This document shows, in pieces, positions 34,723 to 44,225 of a stretch of DNA of 64,000 nt (positions are counted from its first letter, which is position 1; each line of letters starts with the position of its first letter). A program made the translations under genes and the position numbers. The DNA is from Anaerolineales bacterium UBA877 (lineage in GTDB: Bacteria > Chloroflexota > Anaerolineae > Anaerolineales > Villigracilaceae), in assembly GCA_002294405.1 (NCBI GenBank), contig DBFP01000018.1, positions 1 to 64,000 on the forward strand, in the 5' to 3' direction. The notes beneath the pieces are model-generated. The model saw only the letters and a list, made by a program, of their open reading frames with translations. It made no database searches and was not told the DNA's origin.

Positions 34723-37568
34723 TTACGTTCCACCATCAGGGTGACCACTTTTTTGGGGGCTATACCAATTTTCACCCGTCCATCATTATCCTGGACCGGC
34801 TCGGTCTCGGTGCCCAGGGCGTCTCGCGGATTCTCATCCATCCCAGCCAAGTGAACACCTGCCGGGACGAAAGGTAAGAGGATGGTGGCTTCGGTAATTT
34901 CTTGGGAGGGGTTGTATAAGCGCAGTACCAGGGCATTCCCGGTCTCGGCTTTCTTTACGGAACTTAAAACAACGTTCCTGCCAGCTACACTCAGAAAGGA
35001 ACGCCTGGCAGGTTGAGTTCCGGCGGTAATTGCTGGGGGTCTTTTCTCCAGTCCGGTGGTGTAGGCGCGCGGCGGGTTATTGAACGTCAGCGCCTGCCGC
35101 CAGACCTCCGCCTGGTTCCAGGTCCCTGTATGCGGCAGGATGGAAAGTGAAAATGTCAATTTACGCTGGATCTGCGCTTCAGGCGTGGCAATGTGCGGAC
35201 CGGCACCTACGGTAGTAGTCCGCATATCGTATCCGGCACCCAGGTATCCGACAGCGCGCAGCAGGGTGACGGCAACCTCGTGGCGATCGGTGTCCAGGAT
35301 TTCGTATTCGGGTAAACCTTGAACGATAAGGCACAATCCTCGCTCCCCGTCGGAGAGATCGACCCAATCTTGCTGTGGAAATGTCGTCGGAGCATCTTCC
35401 ACCCAGGCTTCGTCCGGAACCGGCACGACCTTGACCGGATGGCTTACAACGTCGAACTGGGCGCTTGAATGGGAAACCTGTGTATTCACATCGCTTGGAA
35501 AGATCATCCGCAGACGATGATCACGGGCGTGATTGTCGAAGGTCACCTGCAAGTCCATTCGGGGGGATCCATTGACCAGGGAAACGGTCACGCTGAGCGG
35601 GCAAGCCGCTCTCGAATCGCTGCGCCTTCGCCCCTCAGCATCCAATCCTTCCGGGAGCAGCCAGTCATAATCGATGCAACTGCGTTGAACAACCGGACCA
35701 TCCGCAAGGCGGCTGATGCGAGGTGCGGATCCAAGCGTACTTTCCACCCGATCTTCCAGCGGGTAGGAGTAATTGTAGCCATCCCCGCAGTCACCACCGT
35801 CTTCGAAATAGCCCAGGTCACAATAGACCTGGCCGGTCGCTTTATCCTGAAGACTTATCGTACCATTTGTGGCGATCTGAATCCGCAGGGTTTCATTTTC
35901 GAGAACATTATGCGGATGGGCGATGATCACCGGCTTGTTGGGGTTCACCGTCGGCGCAACCGCATATACCTGATACCCATAGGGAGGTAGACTGGCCTCA
36001 AACGATGCCCGCACGCATACACCTCTCCTTTCAGCAGCTGGTCCACTGACGAGAGGGCGAAGCACATGCGAGCGGTAAATTGATTCGATCTGTACGGGAA
36101 GCAGCCCGGTCCCATCCAATGGACGAATCCGCAAGCCGCGAAAATTCGGGTCCGGTAGAATGGGCGGGTCACCGTACCACTGCTCGAGTACTCTCTGGCG
36201 CAAGAGTGCCGGGGCATCCTTCTCTAGATCGGGTTCGGCAACGATGGCTGGTGGAGCCCAGCGACTCATAGCCACCCGATTAAGGAAGAAATCCCACAGA
36301 TTCACATCTACGGTGATGCCGCCTTCGATGGGCCAGGGAAGACCATTAAAGACCACCAGGGCTGCCTCGTCGTCTTTCAGGCTCGAAAGGTCCACCTGGC
36401 GAGCCACCAATTCGAAGCGTTCACCCAGGATTTCAGTGGCTATCTCGGAAGACCAGTCAAAACGGGTTTCCATTTGAGCGTGGACCGGGTCGATGCTGCA
36501 ACCGCCAATCGAATCGTGAGGCTGGTTCTGGAGCAGCCACTCCCATGCCTTCCACAGGAATGCGTCGGGATATTCCTCCCCTGGTTTCCAGGTCAATACC
36601 GACCATGGTTCCGCCCAATGCTCGAGCAAGGACTGGGTCCGCTCGTTTTTCATCTTGTTGTAGATACGGGAGGAAAGGATATGGGGGAGCAGGCGGTTGT
36701 CCCGGTCAGGGGTGCGGTTTGCATCCCGCAGCTCACCTGAGACTGTTTTCAAAGACCGGTTTCCAAGAGACTTCACGAGTTCATTGAAATAGTCCTCCAG
36801 AGAAGCCTGCCGGAAGTGGAATTCATCCTCAAAAAGCCGGTTGGCGTATTCCAGGATTGCAGGCAGGTCTTCACGGGCGGGGAGATGGTCGATGCCATTT
36901 AAGGCCAGAAGCACCGAAGACCCGGCGCGTATGGTTTCGTAGCGGGCGAAGGTGTGCAGATCTGCGGCAGCCTGTTGGACTTCCAGCCCAAGTGATGATG
37001 CATTGCCATAGCCCATGTTCGTTGGCAGGTGGCGCAGCAAAACACGGCTTCCGTCAGGAGACTGCCACCATACTTCGGATTTTAAATCGGCTTCGTCCAG
37101 GCCGCGGAAGTGCATGGCAAATGGTATGCCGAACCCTTGTAAAATCTGCGGCAGTTGGGAGATATGCCCAAACGTGTCGGGGATGTAGCCAACCTTTTGG
37201 ACGTGTCCGAACTCATTGGCAATCCGGTGCCCCAATAGTAGATTTCGAACCAGGGATTCTCCGCTAACCAGGAACTCGTCCGGCAACACGAACCAAGGTC
37301 CAACGCCAAGGCGGCGTTCCTGGACCAGCTTATGGAGGATCTCATGGTTCTCTGGGCGGATCTCAAGGTAGTCGTTAAGGACGACTGTCTGTGCATCTAA
37401 ATTGAAATGGGTGTACGATGGGTCGCGCTCCATCAGGTCGAGCAGGGCATCCATGACATGCACCAGGCGGACGCGAAACTGCTGGAATGTGGCGTACCAT
37501 TCCCGGTCCCAATGTGTGTGTGGGATGACGAAGACTGTTGACCTATCGGCAGAGGATTGTTTTGGCAT
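34719..37568 (-). CDS. Alpha-mannosidase, glycoside hydrolase family 38
   Basis: 949 aa. GH38 signature PHTHWDREW at the N-terminus (first zinc ligands), FNLDAQTVVLNDYLE, and GYIPDTFGHISQLPQIL; the middle domain has HDSIGGCSIDPVH with the last metal ligands, and the C-terminal half is beta-sandwich. No signal peptide, so it cleaves imported mannosides in the cytoplasm. Start at 37568 is chosen for GGAG nine bases upstream; a start at 37595 is possible. First gene of the mannose/AOR operon. Confidence 0.93.
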   Translation of the reverse strand: MPKQSSADRSTVFVIPHTHWDREWYATFQQFRVRLVHVMDALLDLMERDPSYTHFNLDAQTVVLNDYLEIRPENHEILHKLVQERRLGVGPWFVLPDEFLVSGESLVRNLLLGHRIANEFGHVQKVGYIPDTFGHISQLPQILQGFGIPFAMHFRGLDEADLKSEVWWQSPDGSRVLLRHLPTNMGYGNASSLGLEVQQAAADLHTFARYETIRAGSSVLLALNGIDHLPAREDLPAILEYANRLFEDEFHFRQASLEDYFNELVKSLGNRSLKTVSGELRDANRTPDRDNRLLPHILSSRIYNKMKNERTQSLLEHWAEPWSVLTWKPGEEYPDAFLWKAWEWLLQNQPHDSIGGCSIDPVHAQMETRFDWSSEIATEILGERFELVARQVDLSSLKDDEAALVVFNGLPWPIEGGITVDVNLWDFFLNRVAMSRWAPPAIVAEPDLEKDAPALLRQRVLEQWYGDPPILPDPNFRGLRIRPLDGTGLLPVQIESIYRSHVLRPLVSGPAAERRGVCVRASFEASLPPYGYQVYAVAPTVNPNKPVIIAHPHNVLENETLRIQIATNGTISLQDKATGQVYCDLGYFEDGGDCGDGYNYSYPLEDRVESTLGSAPRISRLADGPVVQRSCIDYDWLLPEGLDAEGRRRSDSRAACPLSVTVSLVNGSPRMDLQVTFDNHARDHRLRMIFPSDVNTQVSHSSAQFDVVSHPVKVVPVPDEAWVEDAPTTFPQQDWVDLSDGERGLCLIVQGLPEYEILDTDRHEVAVTLLRAVGYLGAGYDMRTTTVGAGPHIATPEAQIQRKLTFSLSILPHTGTWNQAEVWRQALTFNNPPRAYTTGLEKRPPAITAGTQPARRSFLSVAGRNVVLSSVKKAETGNALVLRLYNPSQEITEATILLPFVPAGVHLAGMDENPRDALGTETEPVQDNDGRVKIGIAPKKVVTLMVERK

Positions 37569-37726
37569 ATAGCATTTCTCCACTGGTCGTGGCAATTAAT
37601 GGTGACTTAAACAAAAAAATGAAAAACGCCCAGCCTTATATCCAGAAAATATAATCCAGCCCTGGTGAAATATCATCTCTGACCATTAATATTCCAGGGT
37701 CTGCATTATTGATACGCCAGCAAGTT

Positions 37727-37761
37727 TCGTTACAAATAGTCGCCTTGCGCTAATGTAACGA
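37727..37761. promoter_or_regulatory. Inverted repeat upstream of the GH38 operon
   Basis: Perfect 8-bp arms TCGTTACA (37727-37734) and TGTAACGA (37754-37761), 19 bases apart, 31 bp after the isochorismatase-like stop and about 160 bp upstream of the alpha-mannosidase start. No T run follows on the minus strand, so an operator is as likely as a transcript end. Closer to the start codon, the minus strand repeats CTGGAT twice, 14 bases apart (about 37641-37660). Confidence 0.4.
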
Positions 37762-37791
37762 CATCCATCTTGCGAAGGTTAAAGTCAGATT

Positions 37792-38610
37792 CTAAGCTTT
37801 TTCCCTTTCCGTAGAAAAAACCTTGGCGGCGTCGATAAACTCCTGCGAGGTGATAGAGACACAGTACAGGCTTTCCATCATCTTAATCATGCGCTGCGTA
37901 CCCAATAAATCAGCCTGCTCCTCGGGGAAATCGTTGGCAAGGGTACAGTCGCGCAACAAAATCGTTTTGTAGTTCCGCCACAGGGCGTCGATAATCGTGG
38001 TCATTAAACAAGCATCTGCCGAGAAGCCGACCACGAACAGGTTCTTGATATCCAAGTAGCGCAACAGCAGGTCAAGGCGTGTACCGACAAAACCGCTGTA
38101 GACATGTTTCCGGATGAAATACTCGTTCTCGCGCGGGGTGAGGAGTTTGGAAATTTTGACATGATCCGATTTGCCGTAATGGTACTCTTTGGGATCGATC
38201 TCGTCCTCGGTGAACATGTGCTCCATGTCGGTATTCAACTGGCGTTTTAACACTTTACTAAATTCGGAAGATCGCAACCCGATCTTGGGAGCACTGTTAT
38301 TGAGATAGATCACAGGAAGATTTATCTCGCGGGCGGCGGTCAGGGCGGGCAGCAGGGCAGTCTTGATGATGCGGTCTTCATGCTCGGAGCTCTTCAGCCA
38401 GGCCAACGCGGGGCGCTCCGCGCTGGCATGACCATCCTTGTTGAACGCCGGTACTGGATCGTCCGGGTGGAACCCAAGACCGTAGACATCTATGACCAAA
38501 AAAGCGGAACGACCGTATTCAGCTTCATAATCTTCATAACCGTAACCAAGATATCCGGTGGATGGAAAAAGCCGGTAAAAGCGGGTTTTGCACTTGATCG
38601 ATTGAGTCAT
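37792..38610 (-). CDS. Isochorismatase-family cysteine hydrolase
   Basis: 272 aa. Catalytic triad D41 (FLVIDVYG), K168 (FIRKHVYSGF) and C201 (SADACLMTT) of the isochorismatase/nicotinamidase/carbamoylase superfamily. It has an N-terminal extension of about 35 residues and an insertion around 110-150. AGGAG before the ATG. Follows a racemase-like gene; such pairs occur in hydantoin or N-carbamoyl amide breakdown, but here the rest of the operon is sugar metabolism, so the substrate is open. Confidence 0.85.
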   Translation of the reverse strand: MTQSIKCKTRFYRLFPSTGYLGYGYEDYEAEYGRSAFLVIDVYGLGFHPDDPVPAFNKDGHASAERPALAWLKSSEHEDRIIKTALLPALTAAREINLPVIYLNNSAPKIGLRSSEFSKVLKRQLNTDMEHMFTEDEIDPKEYHYGKSDHVKISKLLTPRENEYFIRKHVYSGFVGTRLDLLLRYLDIKNLFVVGFSADACLMTTIIDALWRNYKTILLRDCTLANDFPEEQADLLGTQRMIKMMESLYCVSITSQEFIDAAKVFSTEREKA

Positions 38611-38659
38611 AAGCTTCTCCTATTCTCAAGCGGGGGATATTATTGGGTCCGCCAATTTT

Positions 38660-39505
38660 TCAAATTATCGATTTCAGGGCATCCCGGATAGCTTCAAACC
38701 CGCACTGCCCGCTGGTAAAAACCGGGATGCCGAATGTTTTTATCGGGTCCGGGTGGGACAGCAGGAAAACCGTCATGGAAAGCTGGGCGAGAACCACGCA
38801 ACCGAGTTCTTCAGCCTGAACATGCTTGCGGATTGTCTCCGCCAGGATGGCATTGTGCTGCTCAACATCTGCATTTGCCAGGCAGTCCCAGGCTTTCTCG
38901 ACCAGGGTGCCTTCCATGCTGACCGTGTGACCGGTTTCCCGGGCAACTTCACCGAGCAGCGCCATTGTGCTGTCCACTGTCGGACCATGAGTGGCAACCA
39001 CCAGGATCTTCCCCCCGTGGTCAAGGGCGCGTTCCATCATCGGACGGTCGATCTGGTAGACGGGGACTCCATAAGGGCGGAGCGCTTCCTGGACAAGCGG
39101 GTAAGCACGGTTCATGGTGGAGCAGGTTATCAGGACGGCATCTACTTGTCCAAGTTCCACCAGGTCGATGGCGTAGCGTTTAAAGGCAGACAGGTTGGCA
39201 TCAGGCAGGGACGGCAGCCCGGCAGAATGTGCCTGCATAAAATTGATCTGAACTGCCTCGTTGCCGACGTTGACCAGGTGAATCCCAGGCAGGTATATGC
39301 GCCCGAAGTAATTCGCCCACAAGGTGATCCAGGAAGAGCCATTGAGCAATCCAAGCCTCTTCCCCACCAGGCGCGGGTCTCCATGTGGCTCTGGGTTTGT
39401 GTGGGCTACACCGGTAACGCGCAAATAATCAGAAAAAAGCCGGATGGCATCTGCGGCAGAGAGATTGGAGTCTGGATTCTTTCTAATTGCCCGCCCTCGG
39501 GTCAT
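38660..39505 (-). CDS. Aspartate/glutamate/hydantoin racemase-family protein
   Basis: 281 aa. The two Cys positions of the family differ: the first is present (LITCSTMN), the second is Ser (VLAQLSMTVF), so two-base racemisation is unlikely; maleate isomerase- or decarboxylase-like chemistry on one Cys is possible. GLLNGSS in the N-terminal Rossmann half and FTSGQCGFEAI at the end are typical. Start overlaps the transketolase C-subunit stop by 4 bp. Confidence 0.78.
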   Translation of the reverse strand: MTRGRAIRKNPDSNLSAADAIRLFSDYLRVTGVAHTNPEPHGDPRLVGKRLGLLNGSSWITLWANYFGRIYLPGIHLVNVGNEAVQINFMQAHSAGLPSLPDANLSAFKRYAIDLVELGQVDAVLITCSTMNRAYPLVQEALRPYGVPVYQIDRPMMERALDHGGKILVVATHGPTVDSTMALLGEVARETGHTVSMEGTLVEKAWDCLANADVEQHNAILAETIRKHVQAEELGCVVLAQLSMTVFLLSHPDPIKTFGIPVFTSGQCGFEAIRDALKSII

Positions 39506-40470
39506 CCCGTCCGCCTGGTCTTTTTTGCATATACCATCTGGGCAGCCTTAGCGATGTCTTCCGGGAGCATCCCGTGGATGCGGAAAAGATCGCCGATGCT
39601 TCCGCTGGTTACAAAGCGGTCTCGAACCCCGATTCGGGCGAGTGGGACCGGTGTAGTTTCTGCCAATGTCTCGGCAACTGCCGATCCGAACCCTCCGATG
39701 ATTGAGGCATTTTCGGCGGATACGGCGCAACCGGTCTTGTCAACTGAGTTGGCAATCATTTCCCGGTCGATCGGCTTGATTGAGGCCAGGTGGATGACTT
39801 CAGCATTCAGTCCCTGTTTCTCAAGCAACTCGGCTGCCTTTATACAGAAGGCAGTCATCATTCCTGTGCCAAACAGGGTTACATCATTCCCGGGTCTTAA
39901 TATCTCGCCTTTTCCCCATTCGAAGCTGTGTTCGAATTTAAACAAGTCAGGAAAGGTATAGCGGGCAACCCGGAAATAAACCGGGCCTTCTGTTTCAATT
40001 GCCGCGCGCATAATTGCGCGCATATCGGCATTATCGCCTGGGTCAGCCACGCGCATGTTCGGCAGCGAGCGCATTACAGCGATGTCCTCGATGCAATTAT
40101 GGGAGGTACCCGCACGGCTGGTCGGCAGACCAACGTACGACCCGGGGATCTTGACGTTAAGCGCCGGGTAGCAAATCGATATGGCGACCTGGTCAAGGGC
40201 ACGGCGGGTGGCGAATGCTGCGAAGGTGCAGGGGAATGGGACGAAACCTTCCAACGCCAGCCCGGCACTGATCCCGAATAGATTCTGCTCGGCGATACCC
40301 ACCTGGAGGAATCGGTCCGGGTAGGAGGATTTGAAATAACCAGCCTTTGACGAAGTGTGCAGATCCGCGTCCAATACAAGCATACGGGGATATTCCCCGC
40401 CCAATTGCACCAGCATCTGACCAAAAACATCCCGCATTTCAAGGGAGGGAGTTGGATTATTCCCCGCCAT
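39502..40470 (-). CDS. tktB: Transketolase, C-terminal subunit
   Basis: 322 aa: the pyrimidine-binding and C-terminal domains. LVLDADLHTSSKAGYF, GIAEQNLFGISAGLA with the catalytic Glu, and VHLASIKPID. ATG at 40470 with AAGGAG upstream, overlapping the end of the N-subunit gene by 14 bp; the open frame to 40620 lies inside that gene. Works with it as a two-subunit transketolase of the pentose phosphate pathway, or as a related ketose-phosphate transferase. Confidence 0.92.
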   Translation of the reverse strand: MAGNNPTPSLEMRDVFGQMLVQLGGEYPRMLVLDADLHTSSKAGYFKSSYPDRFLQVGIAEQNLFGISAGLALEGFVPFPCTFAAFATRRALDQVAISICYPALNVKIPGSYVGLPTSRAGTSHNCIEDIAVMRSLPNMRVADPGDNADMRAIMRAAIETEGPVYFRVARYTFPDLFKFEHSFEWGKGEILRPGNDVTLFGTGMMTAFCIKAAELLEKQGLNAEVIHLASIKPIDREMIANSVDKTGCAVSAENASIIGGFGSAVAETLAETTPVPLARIGVRDRFVTSGSIGDLFRIHGMLPEDIAKAAQMVYAKKTRRTG

Positions 40471-41368
40471 AGAAGGTCTCCTTCTCCCGCTCATCGCCCA
40501 GCTTGCTATAACCCAGCTCGGGTCGGTTGTAGCGGCGGGAAAGTTCGCGCAACATGGCGTCGGCGATCTCCGGTTCGGGGGCGTGGGTGTGCCATTTGTA
40601 ATTGAACTCGGCCATCTCAATGCCGCGTCCTTTGACGGTATGGGCGATCACGACAATTGGTTTGCCGCGCGGCTGGGTCCAGCGCGCCCGGTAGAATACC
40701 TCGCTAAGTGCTTCCAGGTCATGACCATCCACCTCAAGCACGTCCCAACCGAAAGCAGCCCATTTATCCACCAGCGGTTCGATACCCATCAAGTTCCAGA
40801 CAAATCCTTTGGCCATCACCTTGTTGTAATCGACCACAGCGACCAGGTTGTCGAGGTGGTAATGCGCCGCCGCCATGGCTGCTTCCCATACGTTGCCCTC
40901 GTTGAGCTCTCCATCTCCCATCAGGCAGAAGACCCGGGATCGCGGGTTTTCTTTAAGACGCAGTCCATATGCGCAGCCGACAGCCACCGAAAGACCCATC
41001 CCTAGTGGTCCGCCGGACGATTCGATTCCCGATGTGCGCCTCATGTCGGTGTGTCCTTCTAGGCCGTCAGGCTCACAATAAGTGTAAATATGATCCAAGG
41101 GATATAAGCCCTTTAATGCAAGGGTGGCATAAAGGGCTGGCGAGGTATGTGCCTTTGAAAGGATCAACCTGTCGCGCCCTTCCCATTTTGGATTTTTTGG
41201 ATCGATACCCATCACCTGGAAATAAAGGACCGCCAGGATGTCAGCCATGGATAACGATCCGCCTGGATGCCCCCAGCGAGCGTAAGTGATCATCTCGATC
41301 GAAAGCCGTCGAATTTGGTAAGCGGCTTCCTCCAACTCGATTTTTAGTTCAGGGGTCCAGGCGTCCAT
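40457..41368 (-). CDS. tktA: Transketolase, N-terminal subunit
   Basis: 303 aa with the thiamine diphosphate-binding domain: GHPGGSLSMADILAVLYF, GPLGMGLSVAVGCA, and GDGELNEGNVWEAA with the metal-binding GDG...N. The split N/C form is common in anaerobes and archaea. Starts 2 bp after the M24 peptidase-like gene. Confidence 0.93.
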   Translation of the reverse strand: MDAWTPELKIELEEAAYQIRRLSIEMITYARWGHPGGSLSMADILAVLYFQVMGIDPKNPKWEGRDRLILSKAHTSPALYATLALKGLYPLDHIYTYCEPDGLEGHTDMRRTSGIESSGGPLGMGLSVAVGCAYGLRLKENPRSRVFCLMGDGELNEGNVWEAAMAAAHYHLDNLVAVVDYNKVMAKGFVWNLMGIEPLVDKWAAFGWDVLEVDGHDLEALSEVFYRARWTQPRGKPIVVIAHTVKGRGIEMAEFNYKWHTHAPEPEIADAMLRELSRRYNRPELGYSKLGDEREKETFYGGE

Positions 41369-41370
41369 CT

Positions 41371-42735
41371 TTATAAACCCCTTCCCACCAGGGACTGAAC
41401 GTTCAGGGGCAGCGAACTAAAATTCTCAACCCGGTCCCCGAATTTGCCCAGGGTGTTTTCAATGACCAGGTAATCCAGGTCCGGTAAGATCACTTCGTTC
41501 CAGTGGTCTCCGATGCCCCGGAGGGCGACGTCCAGCATGGTGACAATCTGGTTTCCCAGAGGTTCGGTTGAGTCCAGCGTTATGGCGCCGAAAAACTCCT
41601 GGCATTCGGTATAACCGGAGTTGTGAGTACCGGTATAAGGCTTGAGCGTTTCCAGCTGAATAGACTTGCCGGTTCGCTTGGACGCCTCCGCACTGTGCGC
41701 GGCAAAGAATTCGACTAAGGCCTGCTCCTGCAGTCTGGCCGGCAGCCCTTCTTTTGCCACTCGGCTATAAGCCTGCTCGCCAACCTGGTAAGCCTGTTCG
41801 AGGAAATCGAACCAGTATTGTTGACCCGGCGTTACCTCGGATGGTCGATCGACGGCTACCAGCGAGCGACGCACGCAGGCGTTCAACCCGTCGCGCTTAG
41901 GGGCTACGCCCAGATGAACATACTCTCCGGTGCGGATATGCCGATTGAGCGCCTTGCCGATCAGGGTGCGGTTGGCCTCACCGGCAGTGACCATCACGTC
42001 CCAGCCATTCTCCTCAGAACCGAGCTCCTTGGCTACCCAGTAAGCCCAGCCGGCCACCTGGGTTTCCAGCAATCCCGGGCGGAGCACAGCCAGCATTACG
42101 CGCATCATTGTATCTCCGATTATTGCCGCATCCCGGATAAGGGCCATCTCTATGTCCGATTTCTCGTAGCGGATGCGCTGGTACAGCTCCTGGGCATCGA
42201 CCACATTCTCAGGACTGACGATCTTTTCCAGGGCAGCCACAATTCCAGCAGGGACCACCTGTCGGGGGGTAAGCAGTCCGATCTGCTTCACTTTGCTCCC
42301 GGCTGCCTCGTCGAGCACATCCTCCAGCCGCTCTGCCCGGATGGGGTATTTTTCATCAGCCAGCTGGAGCAATTCAACTTTATGTACTTTGGCATTTGCG
42401 CGTGGAGCAAGCTGTTCAGATACATACCCGCCCTCCAGGCCAGCAATCAAATGGAAACCCGTCCTACCGATTGCACCAGCAACCTGCTCGATCGTGATAT
42501 TTGTGTTTCCGCCCAGATACGGTACGTCACCATCGTAATGTTCGTCGGAGAAAACAAAACCGACGTCCAATCCAGCCTGATCCAATGAATGCCAAACAGA
42601 CGATTGGCGACGGGAAAATTCTTGCGGGGGGACTGCCAGGCTTTTATCGATCCCCGAGCAATTCGTCAGCACGTCCAGAATTTTTGGGAAATCCTCGCTT
42701 AATTCCTTACGGCGCGAAATATCAATACCGGTCAT
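41371..42735 (-). CDS. M24 peptidase-like protein with altered metal site
   Basis: 454 aa of the creatinase/prolidase fold: N-terminal domain (to about 185) and C-terminal pita-bread domain. Of the five metal ligands, both early Asp positions are replaced (H274 in YVHLG and C287 in NACVRR); the His/Glu parts (THNSGYTECQE, LVIENTLG) remain. Dipeptidase activity is therefore doubtful; it may be a creatinase-like hydrolase that needs no dinuclear metal. GAGAGG before the ATG. In one run with the transketolase genes. Confidence 0.78.
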   Translation of the reverse strand: MTGIDISRRKELSEDFPKILDVLTNCSGIDKSLAVPPQEFSRRQSSVWHSLDQAGLDVGFVFSDEHYDGDVPYLGGNTNITIEQVAGAIGRTGFHLIAGLEGGYVSEQLAPRANAKVHKVELLQLADEKYPIRAERLEDVLDEAAGSKVKQIGLLTPRQVVPAGIVAALEKIVSPENVVDAQELYQRIRYEKSDIEMALIRDAAIIGDTMMRVMLAVLRPGLLETQVAGWAYWVAKELGSEENGWDVMVTAGEANRTLIGKALNRHIRTGEYVHLGVAPKRDGLNACVRRSLVAVDRPSEVTPGQQYWFDFLEQAYQVGEQAYSRVAKEGLPARLQEQALVEFFAAHSAEASKRTGKSIQLETLKPYTGTHNSGYTECQEFFGAITLDSTEPLGNQIVTMLDVALRGIGDHWNEVILPDLDYLVIENTLGKFGDRVENFSSLPLNVQSLVGRGL

Positions 42736-42766
42736 GCAATCCTCTCAATTGTTGGTGCAGGATTAT

Positions 42767-44170
42767 TTATATGGCTAAATTAATTTGCTGTTCTTTTTTG
42801 ATAATCTTTACCAACTGCAGGCGCGGGGAACAGTTTTTAAACTGAAAGCTTGCCATCAATTCCTCGATCTCATCGAAGTCAAGACCCTGGAGAAGCGGGA
42901 AGAAATCCTCTATCAGCGGTTCAGCCAGGAGAATGTGACGTACGGTCCGATTGATCAGCCACTGGGCATCGAAAGGAAAAGGTTTATAGTCCGGGAAAAA
43001 TTCTGCAAAGGTCTGCTCGATGGGTTCCATAATATGGCGGACATTTTCATCCGACCCTCCCCATGAATCCACACCCAACAAGGTTTTCTTATCCAGGACA
43101 GGCTGGATTTTTTGAACCCATTTTGAATTGGCGAGCAACCCCACTACACCATGCAGTCCCAAGTCTTTATACGTCCAAAGACACCAGTTTGCACCCAGGT
43201 CTTTATAAAATGATAGTTGATCTTCAAGAATTTGGTAGCGCATGCCATCTTTTTTGGGATCTCCGGTATAAACCGGACCAAACTCCCCCACCCAAATTGG
43301 GGTTTTATTTTCAATCATATATTGGCAGGACTCCATTAATTTGGCATGCAAGACCTCTTTATCGAAATACTCACCCCGGGAGAAACCAGGGTATTCTCCA
43401 CCGTCGATAAATCCTGGAACGGCATAATTATGCAGGGTGTACACGATGTTTGGCAAGGGGGGACCAAGTACAGAAAAATCCTGGGAGTAGCGGTTCCCTT
43501 CAAGGAAGATAATATGATTCGGGTCGATCTTCCGTATTGCCGCGACCACCCGCCGATAAAACGCGTCTAGCACTTCGCCGGAAGGATCGGAAGGCTCGTT
43601 AAGCGGGTCATAGCCAGCCACCCATGGATTATCCTTGTAACGATCAGCAATGATTTCCCAGAGCCAGACTGCGCGGTCCTGGAAATGTTTATGCTGCCAG
43701 AATAACGCCTGTTGCGAGGGATTATCGGAATGCCAATCTTGATTCTGGTATCCCGCAGCCGCATGCAGGTCGAGGACGGTGTATATTTCGTGGTCAGCGC
43801 AGATATTGATCACCCGGTCGAGATGTTTCAGACCGGCTTCACGAATTACCATCGGGTCCATGTCGTCTTCAAAGTGCCGGTAATTGAACGGCAGGCGAAC
43901 TAGGTTAAGCCCCAGAGACTGAATGAAGTGTGCATCTTCATCCGAAAAGAAATATTCGAGATAGCGTTCGAATAAGAAATCTGCTTTCTCCTTCCCCAGG
44001 GCACGACATACCACCTGGCGGAATGCATTCTCATTTGCTGGAAAACCGGTAATAAAGTTTTCCATGTTCATCCAGCCACCCAGACCGATGCCGTGGAGGG
44101 TCACTACGTTTCCGATCTGGTTTTGGATCTGGTTCCCCTTTACCTTCAGGAAAGCATGATGATTGGGCAT
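42767..44170 (-). CDS. Glycoside hydrolase family 5 glucanase
   Basis: 467 aa. GH5 barrel with acid/base E192 in DPLNEP and nucleophile E296 in WVGEFG; LVRLPFNYRHF and TVLDLHAAAGYQNQDW resemble the exo-beta-1,3-glucanase/cellulase subgroups. A C-terminal extension of about 70 residues has no recognised domain. No signal peptide, so it acts on imported oligosaccharides. It follows the ABC transporter genes by 55 bp. Confidence 0.9.
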   Translation of the reverse strand: MPNHHAFLKVKGNQIQNQIGNVVTLHGIGLGGWMNMENFITGFPANENAFRQVVCRALGKEKADFLFERYLEYFFSDEDAHFIQSLGLNLVRLPFNYRHFEDDMDPMVIREAGLKHLDRVINICADHEIYTVLDLHAAAGYQNQDWHSDNPSQQALFWQHKHFQDRAVWLWEIIADRYKDNPWVAGYDPLNEPSDPSGEVLDAFYRRVVAAIRKIDPNHIIFLEGNRYSQDFSVLGPPLPNIVYTLHNYAVPGFIDGGEYPGFSRGEYFDKEVLHAKLMESCQYMIENKTPIWVGEFGPVYTGDPKKDGMRYQILEDQLSFYKDLGANWCLWTYKDLGLHGVVGLLANSKWVQKIQPVLDKKTLLGVDSWGGSDENVRHIMEPIEQTFAEFFPDYKPFPFDAQWLINRTVRHILLAEPLIEDFFPLLQGLDFDEIEELMASFQFKNCSPRLQLVKIIKKEQQINLAI

Positions 44171-44225
44171 GAACGCATCCTTTAGGAAGTTAATATTGCC
44201 TGGACATGTATTTCAGCCAAAGGGC

